From positions 248,001 through 312,000 of the forward strand of contig NZ_CP070353.1 in NCBI RefSeq assembly GCF_016919405.1: a stretch of DNA of 64,000 bases, in the 5' to 3' direction. Positions 42,166 to 51,088 of this stretch are shown here, one piece after another. A program made the position numbers and the translations under genes. The notes beneath the pieces are model-generated. The model did not search any database. It was given only the letters and a program-made list of their open reading frames with translations, and was not told the origin of the DNA. Within the stretch, counting starts at the first letter, position 1. The number at the start of each line of letters is the position of its first letter. Source of the stretch: Ensifer sp. PDNC004. GTDB lineage: Bacteria; Pseudomonadota; Alphaproteobacteria; Rhizobiales; Rhizobiaceae.

Positions 42166-42558
42166 ATGACGGACGGCGTGGCGGCCATTCTCGTGCATGT
42201 GGCCGATACGCAGGCGGGTCTTGCCTGGTATCAGCGCGCATTTCCTGACGCTGAACGCCGGTTTCTTGCCGCCTTTGATTTTGCCTATCTGCGGATCGGC
42301 GCGACCGATCTCGAGATCGTCCAGGCCGACGAGAAGGTGGCGAGCGGGGCTGCCGGTTCCGTCGTCTACTGGGCGGTCGCGGATCTCGATCGGGCCCTTG
42401 CCCATTTCGCAGCGCTCGGCGCGTTGCTCTATCGCGGGCCGCTGGCGATCCAGGAGCGGCTGTGGATGTGCCAGGTGCGCGACCCCTGGGGCAATTGCAT
42501 CGGCCTTCGCGGGCCGCGCCCGGGAGAGGGCGGCATCGACAACGACGCGGCGCCCTGA
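42166..42558 (+). CDS. VOC/glyoxalase-like protein
   Basis: A 130-residue VOC-fold protein: AAILVHVADTQAGLAWYQRA, LRIGATDLEIVQADEKV and VRDPWGNCIGLRGP, the last a typical glyoxalase C-terminal motif. The start follows TGGAGGGTTTG at an ideal distance; the longer open frame that overlaps the monooxygenase gene is fortuitous. It precedes the GrpB-like gene by a single base. Confidence 0.85.
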   Translation: MTDGVAAILVHVADTQAGLAWYQRAFPDAERRFLAAFDFAYLRIGATDLEIVQADEKVASGAAGSVVYWAVADLDRALAHFAALGALLYRGPLAIQERLWMCQVRDPWGNCIGLRGPRPGEGGIDNDAAP

Positions 42559-42559
42559 A

Positions 42560-43450
42560 ATGGCGACGCGGGTGGAGATCGTTGCCTATGATCCCAGCTG
42601 GCCGCAGCGCTACTCGGAGATCGCGCAGGAACTGCGGCGTGTCCTGGGTGCGCTGGTGATTGCCGTCGACCACATCGGCAGCACAGCCGTTCCCGACATG
42701 CCGGCAAAGGCCGTCATCGATATCGATGTCACCTTGAGGGGCCTGTCCGACATTGTGGCTGCCAGTGCCTTGCTCGTTTCGGCCGGCTATCAGGCGCGCG
42801 GCAACCGCTACGACGACGATGTCTGGGCCTTCATGCTGCATGGGAGAGAGCCGAAGCAGCGGATCTATCTCTGCCCGCCCGACAACGAGACCCATCGACG
42901 CCGCCTGGTCTTCCGCGACCATCTGCGCGGGCATGCGGACACCGCCTTGGCCTATGCGGCGCTGAAGGCCAGCCTCGCCGAGACCTACCGGTATGACGGG
43001 GATCGCTACACCACCGAGAAGACGAGCTTCGTCAATGCGATCGTCGAGCGCGAAGACCGGATGACGGGAGATCAGTCCGCCATGTCACAGACATCCATCA
43101 CCTGCGAGATCCGCTACCGGCTGAAGCCTGGCGGCCTGGCGGAGTTCGAGGCCTATGCGCAGACCTGGATGACGCTGATCGAGCGGCACGGCGGGACGCA
43201 CCACGGCTATTTCGTGCCGCGCGAAAAACCCGTAGGCGTCGGCGCCAGCTTTCCGGGGGTGGGCGAAGACGGCGCCGGCGACATCGCCGTCGCGCTCTTC
43301 ACCTTTCCGGACGAGGCGGCGTACCTGCGCTATCGCAGCGACGTTGCCGCCGATCCGGATGGCATCGCCGCCAATGCGCGATATGCCGACGCCCCGCCGT
43401 TCGTGAGCTATGAGCGCATCTTCCTGCAGCCGCTTGCGCGCAACCCTTAA
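42560..43450 (+). CDS. GrpB (UPF0157) domain fused to a NIPSNAP-like domain
   Basis: A 296-residue two-domain protein. Residues 1-168 form a GrpB/UPF0157 nucleotidyltransferase-fold domain (VAYDPSWPQRYSEIAQELRR, IGSTAVPDMPAKAVIDIDVT, then FRDHLRGHADTALAYAALK). Residues 178-290 form a dimeric alpha-beta-barrel domain of NIPSNAP type (EIRYRLKPGGLAEFEAYAQT, HHGYFVPREKPVG, VSYERIFLQPL). Usually each is a separate protein. An internal ATG at residue 175 (43082) with GGGAG 11 bases before it could still start a free NIPSNAP product, which suggests fusion by loss of a stop codon. Confidence 0.8.
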   Translation: MATRVEIVAYDPSWPQRYSEIAQELRRVLGALVIAVDHIGSTAVPDMPAKAVIDIDVTLRGLSDIVAASALLVSAGYQARGNRYDDDVWAFMLHGREPKQRIYLCPPDNETHRRRLVFRDHLRGHADTALAYAALKASLAETYRYDGDRYTTEKTSFVNAIVEREDRMTGDQSAMSQTSITCEIRYRLKPGGLAEFEAYAQTWMTLIERHGGTHHGYFVPREKPVGVGASFPGVGEDGAGDIAVALFTFPDEAAYLRYRSDVAADPDGIAANARYADAPPFVSYERIFLQPLARNP

Positions 43451-43454
43451 ATCA

Positions 43455-43490
43455 TCTCCGGGCTTGACCCGGACGAGTCATCCTCGGGTA
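43455..43490. repeat. Short palindromic repeat between convergent genes
   Basis: TCTCCGGGCTTGACCCGGACGAGTCATCC contains CCGGG-CTTGA-CCCGG, a common alphaproteobacterial intergenic element. It sits between two convergent genes and could function as a bidirectional terminator. Confidence 0.45.
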
Positions 43491-43516
43491 TAGCCTCCAA
43501 GGCCTGAGTGCCGCGC

Positions 43517-44230
43517 TCAAGCCGCTCGCGCCAGCTCGAGGCCCTCCAGCGCGAACGCAACCGCGGCTTCGGCGTGGATCGCGGTGGAATCGAAGCCCGG
43601 CAGCGGCAGGGCGCGCGGGTCGAGGGTCAGGCAGATCTCGGTGCAGCCGAGGATGACGGCGTCGGCGCCTTGCGCGTCAGCCTTGTCGATCAGCTCGATC
43701 AATGCTCGGCGGGAGCAGCGCAGCACCTTGCCGGCGCAGAGTTCGTCGAAGATGACGTTGTGCACGAGCGTGCGGCCGTCCGCATCCGGCACCAGGATGT
43801 CGATGCCGTGGCTTCTCATGCGTTCGGCGTAAAAGCCGTGTTCCATGGTGTAGCGCGTGGCCAGCAGCAGCGGCCGGCGGCTGCCAGCCGCCTTCAGGCG
43901 CATGGCCGTCTCGTCGATGATGTTGATGAGCGGAATGTCGATCGCCGCCTGAACGGCACCGGCGATCAGGTGCATGGTGTTGGTGCAGATCAGCACGCAG
44001 TCCGCACCGGCCGCTTGAAGGCCGCGGGCGACATCGGCAAGGCGCTTGGCGGCGTCTTCCCAGCGGCCGGCCTTCTGCAGGTCGACGATCGACTGGAAAT
44101 CGACGGAATGCAGCAGCACCTCGGCCGAATGCAGCCCGCCCAGTTGTTCGCGAACAGCCTCGTTGACCATGCGGTAGTAGACTGCCGAGCTTTCGAAGCT
44201 CATGCCGCCGATAAGACCGATCTTGCGCAT
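43517..44230 (-). CDS. Aspartate/glutamate racemase-family protein
   Basis: A 237-residue cofactor-independent racemase of the aspartate/glutamate/hydantoin family. GLIGGMSFESSAVYYRMVNE starts the protein. The two catalytic cysteines are in VLICTNTMHL and ILGCTEICL. PLINIIDETAMRL binds the carboxylate. The start is ATG 44230 (six bases after GAGGA), not 44236. It is divergent from an Lrp/AsnC gene, which suggests amino-acid-responsive control. Confidence 0.9.
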   Translation of the reverse strand: MRKIGLIGGMSFESSAVYYRMVNEAVREQLGGLHSAEVLLHSVDFQSIVDLQKAGRWEDAAKRLADVARGLQAAGADCVLICTNTMHLIAGAVQAAIDIPLINIIDETAMRLKAAGSRRPLLLATRYTMEHGFYAERMRSHGIDILVPDADGRTLVHNVIFDELCAGKVLRCSRRALIELIDKADAQGADAVILGCTEICLTLDPRALPLPGFDSTAIHAEAAVAFALEGLELARAA

Positions 44231-44425
44231 AACCATTCCTCTCTGTCCGCTGTTGTCGCCGTCCGTTGCGGCCGTCGTTTGATGGGAGGAACTATGCCGT
44301 AGGGTCGGCGGCAATGGTTCGCTTTGATCGGATCGAAAACGGTGTTTCGCGCGATCTGTTTGTGTATAGATCAGTAAATGTGCAAATATGAGGCGCATGA
44401 ATTTCAGATCATGGGAGGGATCGGC

Positions 44426-44890
44426 GTGCTCGACGATAGAGACAGGAAGCTGCTCGCGCTGCTGCAGCAGGATGCAAGCGTGGCTGTCGGCGAATTGGCG
44501 GAGCGGGTGAACCTATCGCTTTCGGCCTGTTCGCGCCGCATCCAGCGGCTGGAGGAGGCGGGTTACATCGCCAGGCGCATCGTCGTGCTCGACCGCGAGC
44601 GCATGGGCGTGCCGACCACCGTCTTTGCGCTGATCAAGACGGCGCATCACTCGGACGAATGGATCGAGACCTTCCGCCGCGCGATCAGCGATATCCCCGA
44701 AATCGTCGAGGCCCATCGTTTGACGGGAAATCATGACTATATCGTCAAGGTCGTGCTGCCGCGGGTCGAGCATTACGACGTGGTCTACAAGCAGATCGTG
44801 CGCAAGGTCGAACTCTTCGACGTCTCCGCCTCGATCTCGATGGAAATCTTAAAGAGCGGCACGGCGGTGCCGGTCGATTATGCGGTGTGA
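44426..44890 (+). CDS. Lrp/AsnC-family regulator
   Basis: A 154-residue regulator. The helix-turn-helix is in residues 5-60 (LDDRDRKLLALLQQDASVAV, then NLSLSACSRRIQRLEEAGYI), and the C-terminal RAM domain is residues 70-150. GTG 44426 is the best start because GGGAGGGATCGGC lies before it; ATG starts at 44378 and 44411 are in frame but have poorer sites. It is divergent from the racemase gene and six bases before an isochorismatase-like gene, so it probably controls both. Confidence 0.9.
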   Translation: MLDDRDRKLLALLQQDASVAVGELAERVNLSLSACSRRIQRLEEAGYIARRIVVLDRERMGVPTTVFALIKTAHHSDEWIETFRRAISDIPEIVEAHRLTGNHDYIVKVVLPRVEHYDVVYKQIVRKVELFDVSASISMEILKSGTAVPVDYAV

Positions 44891-44896
44891 GGCGAA

Positions 44897-45481
44897 ATGA
44901 CGAAGGATGCAGTGGGCCAGGCGGTCGGCGGCGAGGTTGCCGATGCGCTGGTGATTGTCGATGTGCAGAGGGCCTTTATTTCCGGGCCGGAAGCCGTGCC
45001 CGGCCATGTCGACCTGCAGCGGGCCGTTGGCCTGCTTTTGCAGAATGCGCGCGCGGCCGGCGTGCCGGTGATCTTCCTGCAGAACGACGGGCCCAAGGGC
45101 GCCGTCGACGAACCGGAGACCGATGGCTGGCAGCTGTTCTTTCCCGCGAAGGCCGGGGAGGTTGTCGTGCGCAAGCGGAACGACGACGGCTTCGACGGCA
45201 CTGACCTCGAAGACCAACTGAGGACGCGCAAAATCGAGACGATCGCGATCTGCGGCATGCTTTCGGAGATGTGCCTGGCGGCGACGGCCCGCACGGCGAT
45301 GGCGAAGGACTTCACCGTGATCCTCGCCAACGATGCGCATGCGACCTACGACGTGCCGCCCGGTCCCGGCCGCTCGCCGATGGTGCCGGCGCGACTGGCC
45401 GCGCGCGCGGCGGAGTGGTCGCTCGGCGACGAGATCGTGCTGGTGGACGCGGCAGGGGATATCGCCTTCGCGGCCACGTAG
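44897..45481 (+). CDS. Isochorismatase-like cysteine hydrolase
   Basis: A 194-residue hydrolase. DALVIVDVQRAFISGP carries the catalytic Asp, VVVRKRNDDGFDGTDLE the Lys region, and AICGMLSEMCLAATAR the conserved cis-peptide and nucleophilic Cys. These are the features of the isochorismatase/nicotinamidase superfamily. The substrate may be an amide or carbamoyl compound; together with the racemase and the Lrp regulator, this suggests amino-acid-derived amide metabolism. Co-transcription with the Lrp gene is likely. Confidence 0.87.
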   Translation: MTKDAVGQAVGGEVADALVIVDVQRAFISGPEAVPGHVDLQRAVGLLLQNARAAGVPVIFLQNDGPKGAVDEPETDGWQLFFPAKAGEVVVRKRNDDGFDGTDLEDQLRTRKIETIAICGMLSEMCLAATARTAMAKDFTVILANDAHATYDVPPGPGRSPMVPARLAARAAEWSLGDEIVLVDAAGDIAFAAT

Positions 45482-45489
45482 GTTTCCTC

Positions 45490-46524
45490 TCACCGATTCA
45501 TGCTGTCGGCCAATTGCAGGTCCGACAACGCGCGTGGCGCTGTAGGGCCGAAGCGCGCCTGATAGTCCGAAGGCGCGATGCCCTTGCGGCGCTGAAAGGC
45601 GCGGCGCAGGCGCTCGGCGTTGCCGAAGCCGAAGAGAAACGGCGCCTGCGCGACGGACACATCCCCACGCTCTATCGCCTCGCAGGCCGCATCGACCCGA
45701 AGTTCCTCGACGAACTGCGCCGGGCTTGCTCCCATCTCCTGGGTGAACAGGCGGGAGAAATTGCGCTCGCTCATGCGCGCCATCTCCGCAAGCCGCGGCA
45801 CGGAGAGGTCGGCTGCCAGGTCGGCGCGGATCTCGGCCACCAGCGTGTCGAAGCGGTCGCTTCGGCTCGTCATCTGCTGGTGCAGGGCGGCGCTGAACTG
45901 GCGCTGGCCGCCCGTGCGCCTGACGTAAAGCACCAGGGAGCGCGCGAGCCGCAAGGCCTCGCTGCGGCCGAGGTCCTCTTCGACCATCGCCAGCGCCATG
46001 TCGATGCCGGCGGTGACGCCGGCTGAAGTCCAGATCCCGCGATCCTCCTCGAAGATCGAATCCTCCCGCACGTCGATCTCTGGGAAATCCTGCTGCAGCT
46101 GGGCGCAATCTTCCCAATGGGTCGTTGCCCGCCGCCCATTAAGATGGCCGCCGCGCGCCAGAATGAACGCACCGAGGCAGATCGAGCCGAGGCGCCGGCA
46201 TCGGCCGGCCATGGCGGAAAGGAAGGCCTGCAGTCCTTCCGAATTCGCCGCCTCGAGCGCGCTCTGCCCACCCGAGACGAGCAGGGTGTCGGGTGGGGAG
46301 CAATCGGCAAAGGGGCTTGTGTCGAGCGCAACGCCCGTATCCGTTGCGACCGGCCCGCCGCACTCGGAGACCAGGGTGATGCAATAGGCCTGGGAGCCCG
46401 ACGTGGTGCGGGCGTCGTTGAAGACCTGCAGCGGTCCGGTCACGTCGATCAGCTTAGTGCGGTCGAAGAGCATGATCGCGACGGTTCGCGCGGCTTTCTC
46501 GGGTTTGGCGTAAAGCGAGGGCAT
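45490..46524 (-). CDS. GlxA-family regulator (DJ-1/PfpI domain plus AraC helix-turn-helix)
   Basis: A 344-residue protein. Residues 14-180 make a DJ-1/PfpI domain (VAIMLFDRTKLIDVTGPLQV, then SICLGAFILARGGHLNGRRA), and residues 225-325 make an AraC-type double helix-turn-helix (LSVPRLAEMARMSERNFSRL, then FGNAERLRRAFQRRKG). GlxA-type regulators sense small metabolites through the DJ-1-like part. It is convergent with the isochorismatase gene (8 bases apart). The target is unknown. Confidence 0.92.
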   Translation of the reverse strand: MPSLYAKPEKAARTVAIMLFDRTKLIDVTGPLQVFNDARTTSGSQAYCITLVSECGGPVATDTGVALDTSPFADCSPPDTLLVSGGQSALEAANSEGLQAFLSAMAGRCRRLGSICLGAFILARGGHLNGRRATTHWEDCAQLQQDFPEIDVREDSIFEEDRGIWTSAGVTAGIDMALAMVEEDLGRSEALRLARSLVLYVRRTGGQRQFSAALHQQMTSRSDRFDTLVAEIRADLAADLSVPRLAEMARMSERNFSRLFTQEMGASPAQFVEELRVDAACEAIERGDVSVAQAPFLFGFGNAERLRRAFQRRKGIAPSDYQARFGPTAPRALSDLQLADSMNR

Positions 46525-46594
46525 ATTGTCATTTATGCCAAACGCTTTTCATGGGAGCAAGCGGGACCATTATCCGTCACCCTTGGAGCCGACC

Positions 46595-46909
46595 ATGCTG
46601 GAACTCAGACCAAACTGCGAACTGTGCGACCGCGACCTGCCGCCGGCGTCTCTGGACGCGCGCATCTGCAGCTACGAATGCACCTATTGCGCAAGCTGCG
46701 TGGAAACGGTGCTTCACAATGTCTGCCCGACCTGCGGCGGCGGATTTGCGCCGAGACCGATCCGGCCCCTGCGGTCCTTTCGCCCGGAAAAGCGCCTTGG
46801 CCTCGGCTTTGATCCCGCCAGCGACGTTCGTCGCCATTCGCCGTTCACGGCGGAGGACATTCAGGCGCATGTGGCGCGGATCCGGCATCTCGCGCCGAAC
46901 GAGCGCTGA
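46595..46909 (+). CDS. DUF1272 zinc-ribbon protein
   Basis: A 104-residue protein. It begins MLELRPNCELCDRDLPPASL and then CSYECTYCASCVE ... CPTCGGGF, the characteristic eight-cysteine DUF1272 pattern, likely binding two zinc ions. The C-terminal 45 residues are charged and vary between species. The function is unknown. ATG 46595 follows TTGGAGCCGACC; an earlier in-frame ATG at 46526 overlaps the divergent GlxA gene's promoter. Confidence 0.88.
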   Translation: MLELRPNCELCDRDLPPASLDARICSYECTYCASCVETVLHNVCPTCGGGFAPRPIRPLRSFRPEKRLGLGFDPASDVRRHSPFTAEDIQAHVARIRHLAPNER

Positions 46910-47047
46910 CCGGAGCGGCGGCTTTCCGCGCCGTTCTTGACTTTTTGCAAGGGTGACATGAGGTGGTTGCGCTTGTGCTTGGCGGCCACAACCCCAATGT
47001 TGTGGCATGTCCAACGGAAGGCCAGTTGAAAGCCGACTGGGAAGAAC

Positions 47048-48316
47048 ATGCAGGACAGGCATCACGTGGTCGTCGTCGGCGGCGGGTTCGGCGGATTGCA
47101 GCTCGTCAAGGGGCTCGCCGGCGCGCCGGTCAGGATCACGCTCATCGACCGCCGCAACCATCATCTCTTCCAGCCCTTGCTCTACCAGGTCGCAACGACG
47201 CTGATCGCGACCTCCGAGATCGCCTGGCCGATCCGCAGCCTCTGGCGCGACCGGCCGGAGGTGACGACGCTGCTTGGCGAGGTGAGCGATGTCGACGAGG
47301 CCGGAAAGGCCGTGGTGCTCCGGGATGGAACGCGGATCGCCTATGACACGCTGGTGCTGGCGACGGGGGCGACGCATGCCTATTTCGGCCATGACGAATG
47401 GGAACCCTTCGCGCCCGGCCTGAAGACGTTGGAGGACGCGACGACGATCCGCCGCCGGGTGCTGCTCGCCTTCGAGCGGGCGGAGCTGGAAGAGGATCCC
47501 GATCTTCGTGCAGCCCTCCTGACCTTCACCGTCATCGGTGCCGGCCCGACCGGCGTCGAGCTTGCCGGCATCATCGCCGAGATGGCGCACCGGACGCTTC
47601 CCGACGAATTCCGCCGCATCGACACCCGGCAGGCCCGCGTGATCCTGGTCGAAGCAGGGCCGCGCATTCTCGCCGCCTTCAGCGAGGATCTGTCTGCCTA
47701 TGCGGTCAAGGAACTGGAACGCCTCGGCGTCGAGGTGCGCACCGGCACGCCTGTGACCTCCTGCACGGAGGAGGGCGTTGTCATCGGCGACCAATTCGTC
47801 GGCAGCCGCACCCTCGTCTGGGCCGCCGGGGTGCAGGCATCGCCCGCCGCCCGCTGGCTGGATATTGCGGCCGACCGCGCCGGCCGGGCAATCGTCGGCG
47901 CCGACCTGACGGCGCCCGGCCACCCCGACGTCTTCGTCATCGGCGATACGGCTGCCGTCACCTATGACGGCGGCAAGCCGGTGCCGGGCATTGCGCCCGC
48001 CGCCAAACAGCAGGGCGCCTATGTGGCCGACGTCATCCGCGCGCGGCTTTCAGGCGCCAAGCCTCCGGCTGATTTCCGCTATCGCCACCAGGGCAGCCTC
48101 GCCACCATCGGCCGGCGCGCCGCGATCATCGATTTCGGCCGCTTCAAGCTCAAGGGCGCGCTTGCCTGGTGGATCTGGGGCATCGCCCACATCTACTTCC
48201 TGATCGGCACCCGCAGCCGCTTCGCCGTCGCCTGGAGCTGGTTCTGGACCTACTTGAGCGGCCAGCACAGCGCCCGGCTGATCACCCAGAAGGAGACGCT
48301 GAAAGAGAAGGGCTAA
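47048..48316 (+). CDS. ndh: Type II NADH dehydrogenase (NDH-2)
   Basis: Transfers electrons from NADH to quinone without proton pumping, at the inner face of the membrane. 422 residues with the N-terminal FAD motif VVVGGGFGGLQLVKGL, the NADH-binding GAGPTGVELAGIIAEM, the flavin-contact VFVIGDTAAV and the quinone-site region APAAKQQGAYVADVI. The C-terminal hydrophobic/amphipathic segment (WWIWGIAHIYFLIGTRSRFA) anchors it to the membrane. The symbol is used for the family; specific orthology is not established. Confidence 0.9.
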   Translation: MQDRHHVVVVGGGFGGLQLVKGLAGAPVRITLIDRRNHHLFQPLLYQVATTLIATSEIAWPIRSLWRDRPEVTTLLGEVSDVDEAGKAVVLRDGTRIAYDTLVLATGATHAYFGHDEWEPFAPGLKTLEDATTIRRRVLLAFERAELEEDPDLRAALLTFTVIGAGPTGVELAGIIAEMAHRTLPDEFRRIDTRQARVILVEAGPRILAAFSEDLSAYAVKELERLGVEVRTGTPVTSCTEEGVVIGDQFVGSRTLVWAAGVQASPAARWLDIAADRAGRAIVGADLTAPGHPDVFVIGDTAAVTYDGGKPVPGIAPAAKQQGAYVADVIRARLSGAKPPADFRYRHQGSLATIGRRAAIIDFGRFKLKGALAWWIWGIAHIYFLIGTRSRFAVAWSWFWTYLSGQHSARLITQKETLKEKG

Positions 48317-48354
48317 GAGCGAGAGGCAGCCAATGTCATGGCCGCCGTCGGCGT

Positions 48355-49080
48355 CTATTTCTGAACCTTGACGATCAGGATCATCGGCCGGTCGACCTCT
48401 TCCGCAAGCGCCGGAATCTCTTCGATCTGTGTTTCCGTCGGCCGCCATTCCTCGACGTGGCGGATGGCAAAGCCTGCGCCCATCAGCGTGTTCAGCGTCG
48501 TGCCGATCGTGCGGTGGTGCTTGATCACGCCCTTCGCCAGCCAGTTCGTCGTGCGCGGACCTTCGGCTGAGTAGTGGTCGACCGGCCAGGTGCGCTCGCC
48601 GTCGGCGATGCGCCAGCCGGGATTGAGCGAGGCCATGTAGATCGGGTGCTCGATGGTGAAGACGAAGTGGGCGCCGGGGACCAGCGCGCGGTGGATGGTC
48701 GCGACCAGCCGGCCGAAATCCTCGACATAGTGGAAGGCGAGCGAGCTGTAGGCAAAGTCGAAGCCCGCTTGCGGCAGGTCGAGCTGGTCGAGATCGGCGA
48801 TCTTGTAGTCTATCGCCGGATCCGACGTGTCGGCCTTGGCGCGGGCGATCATTTTTTCGGAGAGGTCGAGCCCGAGCACATGGGCGGCGCCGGCCTCGCG
48901 GGCATGGCGCGAGAACCAGCCATAGCCGCAGCCGAGATCGACGACGCGGCTGCCGGAAAGATCCGGCAACAACCTACGGATGGCCGGCCATTCGGCGGCC
49001 CCTGCGAGCCCGTGCACAGAGCGCCCGAGCTGGCTGTAGCCTTCGAAAAATTCCGGCTTATCGTATATGTTCTGGGCCAT
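48355..49080 (-). CDS. Class I SAM-dependent methyltransferase
   Basis: A 241-residue protein. It begins MAQNIYDKPEFFEGYSQLGR; motif I is RVVDLGCGYGWFSRHARE, followed by GLDLSEKMIARAKA, FDFAYSSLAFHYVEDF and the late ETQIEEIPALAEEVDRPMIL. This resembles a widespread methyltransferase-11 group of unknown substrate (often labelled UbiE/COQ5-like). The start follows GAAGGAGACCGAG; the longer frame to 49209 is not conserved in appearance. Confidence 0.88.
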   Translation of the reverse strand: MAQNIYDKPEFFEGYSQLGRSVHGLAGAAEWPAIRRLLPDLSGSRVVDLGCGYGWFSRHAREAGAAHVLGLDLSEKMIARAKADTSDPAIDYKIADLDQLDLPQAGFDFAYSSLAFHYVEDFGRLVATIHRALVPGAHFVFTIEHPIYMASLNPGWRIADGERTWPVDHYSAEGPRTTNWLAKGVIKHHRTIGTTLNTLMGAGFAIRHVEEWRPTETQIEEIPALAEEVDRPMILIVKVQK

Positions 49081-49350
49081 CTCGGTCTCCTTCGGGGCAG
49101 CGGGCAAGGGGCGCGCGTGCATGAGGCGCGCGATAGGACGGGCGGGCATCTGCCGCCGTTCCCTCGGGAACAGCACGCCGTCGAGGATCCTGCTCGAAAG
49201 CTGCGTCATTTCAAAGCGCTAGCGCATCGAACTGATAGGTCGCGCAGCAACCCGGCGTCAAGTCACGGTTGCGCGCAAGCTTTTGTTTTTGTTTTCTAGC
49301 GGTGTGCTAATGTACGATTCTCCTGGTCCAGTCCGATATGCGGAGGCGTA

Positions 49351-49809
49351 ATGTCCGAAGCCATCCATCCTGCTGCCATTCACCATCTTCCGGGCTTTAT
49401 AACGGCACCCGGCCAGTCCGACTGGCTGCTCACGGCGGTTGCCGTGTTCCTGATCGTTTCGGTCTTCGCGCTCGGCACGATCTATCTCCGGCTGCACTCC
49501 CTGCCGGAGCTCATGGCGCACAAGACCAACAAGATCCAGCTCGAGCTGGTGGCGGTCCTGGCGCTCCTGTCGCTGCTCACCCACAACAACATCCTTTGGG
49601 GTGCAGCGTTGCTCCTGGCGCTGATCGATTTGCCGGATTTCTCTTCTCCGCTTTCCTCGATCTCCCGCTCGCTGGAGCGGATTGCCGGAAAGGTGGACCA
49701 ACCGACCGTGCCGGAGGCGAGGGACGTGGAGGCCGAGCCGCTGCCACTGCCGCGCGCCTTGCCCGGCCACCCGTCACCCGATCAGCCATCGACGGAAGGG
49801 AAGGCATAA
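49351..49809 (+). CDS. Small membrane protein, partner of HlyD-type protein
   Basis: A 152-residue protein with two membrane spans (about residues 24-43 and 64-90) and a Pro-rich cytoplasmic or periplasmic tail (about 120-152). The pairing of a short membrane protein directly before an HlyD-like gene (3-base gap) resembles the DUF3302-HlyD pairs of enterobacteria (yiaW-yiaV, yibI-yibH), but I cannot confirm sequence homology. The start follows GGAGGCGTA. Confidence 0.7.
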   Translation: MSEAIHPAAIHHLPGFITAPGQSDWLLTAVAVFLIVSVFALGTIYLRLHSLPELMAHKTNKIQLELVAVLALLSLLTHNNILWGAALLLALIDLPDFSSPLSSISRSLERIAGKVDQPTVPEARDVEAEPLPLPRALPGHPSPDQPSTEGKA

Positions 49810-49812
49810 GCC

Positions 49813-51045
49813 ATGTTCGAGTTCATCCTTTGCTCGATGCTGACCATCCTGCCCGACTATCTCTTCCGCCGTTACGGCCAGGGAAAACGCATCGGGCGCG
49901 AAATCACCATCTATTCCGTCTGGTTCGAACTGCGCTGGGGCATCACCGCCTGCATCGTGCTGACGATCTCGCTGATCACCCTGATCTTCTACTTCCATCC
50001 GTCGACCAAGAACGTCACCGCGGCGTTCCGCACCGTGGCGGTGCTGCCTGAGACCAACGGGCGTGTGACGGAAATTTACGCCACCCGCTTTGAGAAGGTG
50101 AAGGCCGGCCAGCCGCTGTTCAAACTCGATAGCTCGGAGGAGGAGGCGAAGGCCGAGGTCGCACGGCGACAGATCGCCGAAGTCGACGCCGAGACCACCG
50201 TTGCCCGCACCGAGCTTGTCGCTGCCGACGGCGTGATCGTCCAGGCACAGGCCGCACTGCAGCAGGCGCAGGACGAATACGACACGCAGGTCGAACTCAA
50301 CAAGCTCAACCCCAATGTCGTTGCCCGGCGCGAGATCGAACGCCGTCAGGTGGCGCTCGAAGGACGCAAGGGTGCCGTGACGGCTGCTCTTTCCGGCAAG
50401 CAGACGCTGGAGACGAAGCTTTCCTCGCTGCTGCCCTCGCAGAAGGCGAGCGCCGAAGCGGCGCTGAAACAGGCGGAGGTCGACATCACCAAGACGACCG
50501 TGCGTGCCGGCGTATCGGGCACGCTGCAGCAGTTCACGCTTAGGGTCGGCGAAATCGTCAATCCGCTGCTGAGGCCCGCTGGCGTGCTCGTCCCGGAAGA
50601 TGCCGGGCGAGCGCGACTGGTCGCCGGCTTCGGCCAGATCGAGGCGCAGGTGATGAAGGTGGGCATGATCGGGGAGGCGACCTGCGTCGGCAAGCCGTTC
50701 ACGATCATCCCGCTCGTCGTCACCGAGGTGCAGGACGTGATCGCCGCCGGCCAGGTGCGCGCCAGCGACCAGTTGATCGACATCGCGCAGATCTCGCAGC
50801 CGGGCACGCTCACCGTGGTGATGGAGCCGCTTTACCCCGGTGTGCTCGACGACGTGCCGCCGGGCAGCAGCTGCATCGCCAACGCCTATACCAGCAACCA
50901 CGAGGAACTGGACAAGCCCGGGATCAGCACGCTGCAATGGGTCTATCTTCACGGCGTCGATGCGGTCGGCCTCGTGCATGCGGCGATCCTGCGCATCCAG
51001 GCGCTGATGCTGCCGGTGCAGACGCTGGTGCTCGGCGGGCACTAA
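49813..51045 (+). CDS. HlyD-family membrane fusion protein
   Basis: A 410-residue inner-membrane periplasmic adaptor. It has an N-terminal amphipathic region and a membrane span (WGITACIVLTISLITLIFYF, about residues 42-62). The first lipoyl half is AVLPETNGRVTEIYATRFEK and the second is TTVRAGVSGTLQQFTLRVGE. Between them lies a long alpha-helical hairpin/coiled coil (about 100-215). No MFS, ABC or RND pump gene is adjacent, so its partner is encoded elsewhere, or it works only with the small membrane protein before it. Confidence 0.88.
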   Translation: MFEFILCSMLTILPDYLFRRYGQGKRIGREITIYSVWFELRWGITACIVLTISLITLIFYFHPSTKNVTAAFRTVAVLPETNGRVTEIYATRFEKVKAGQPLFKLDSSEEEAKAEVARRQIAEVDAETTVARTELVAADGVIVQAQAALQQAQDEYDTQVELNKLNPNVVARREIERRQVALEGRKGAVTAALSGKQTLETKLSSLLPSQKASAEAALKQAEVDITKTTVRAGVSGTLQQFTLRVGEIVNPLLRPAGVLVPEDAGRARLVAGFGQIEAQVMKVGMIGEATCVGKPFTIIPLVVTEVQDVIAAGQVRASDQLIDIAQISQPGTLTVVMEPLYPGVLDDVPPGSSCIANAYTSNHEELDKPGISTLQWVYLHGVDAVGLVHAAILRIQALMLPVQTLVLGGH

Positions 51046-51088
51046 GCGACAAGCCAGGCCGGCCGGGGTTTTCGATCCCGGCCGGTGC

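Noticed and set aside
43082..43450. NIPSNAP-like domain as a separate gene
   Set aside because: It is in frame with GrpB with no stop codon between, and the internal ribosome-binding site is poorly spaced; recorded as a fusion with a possible internal start.
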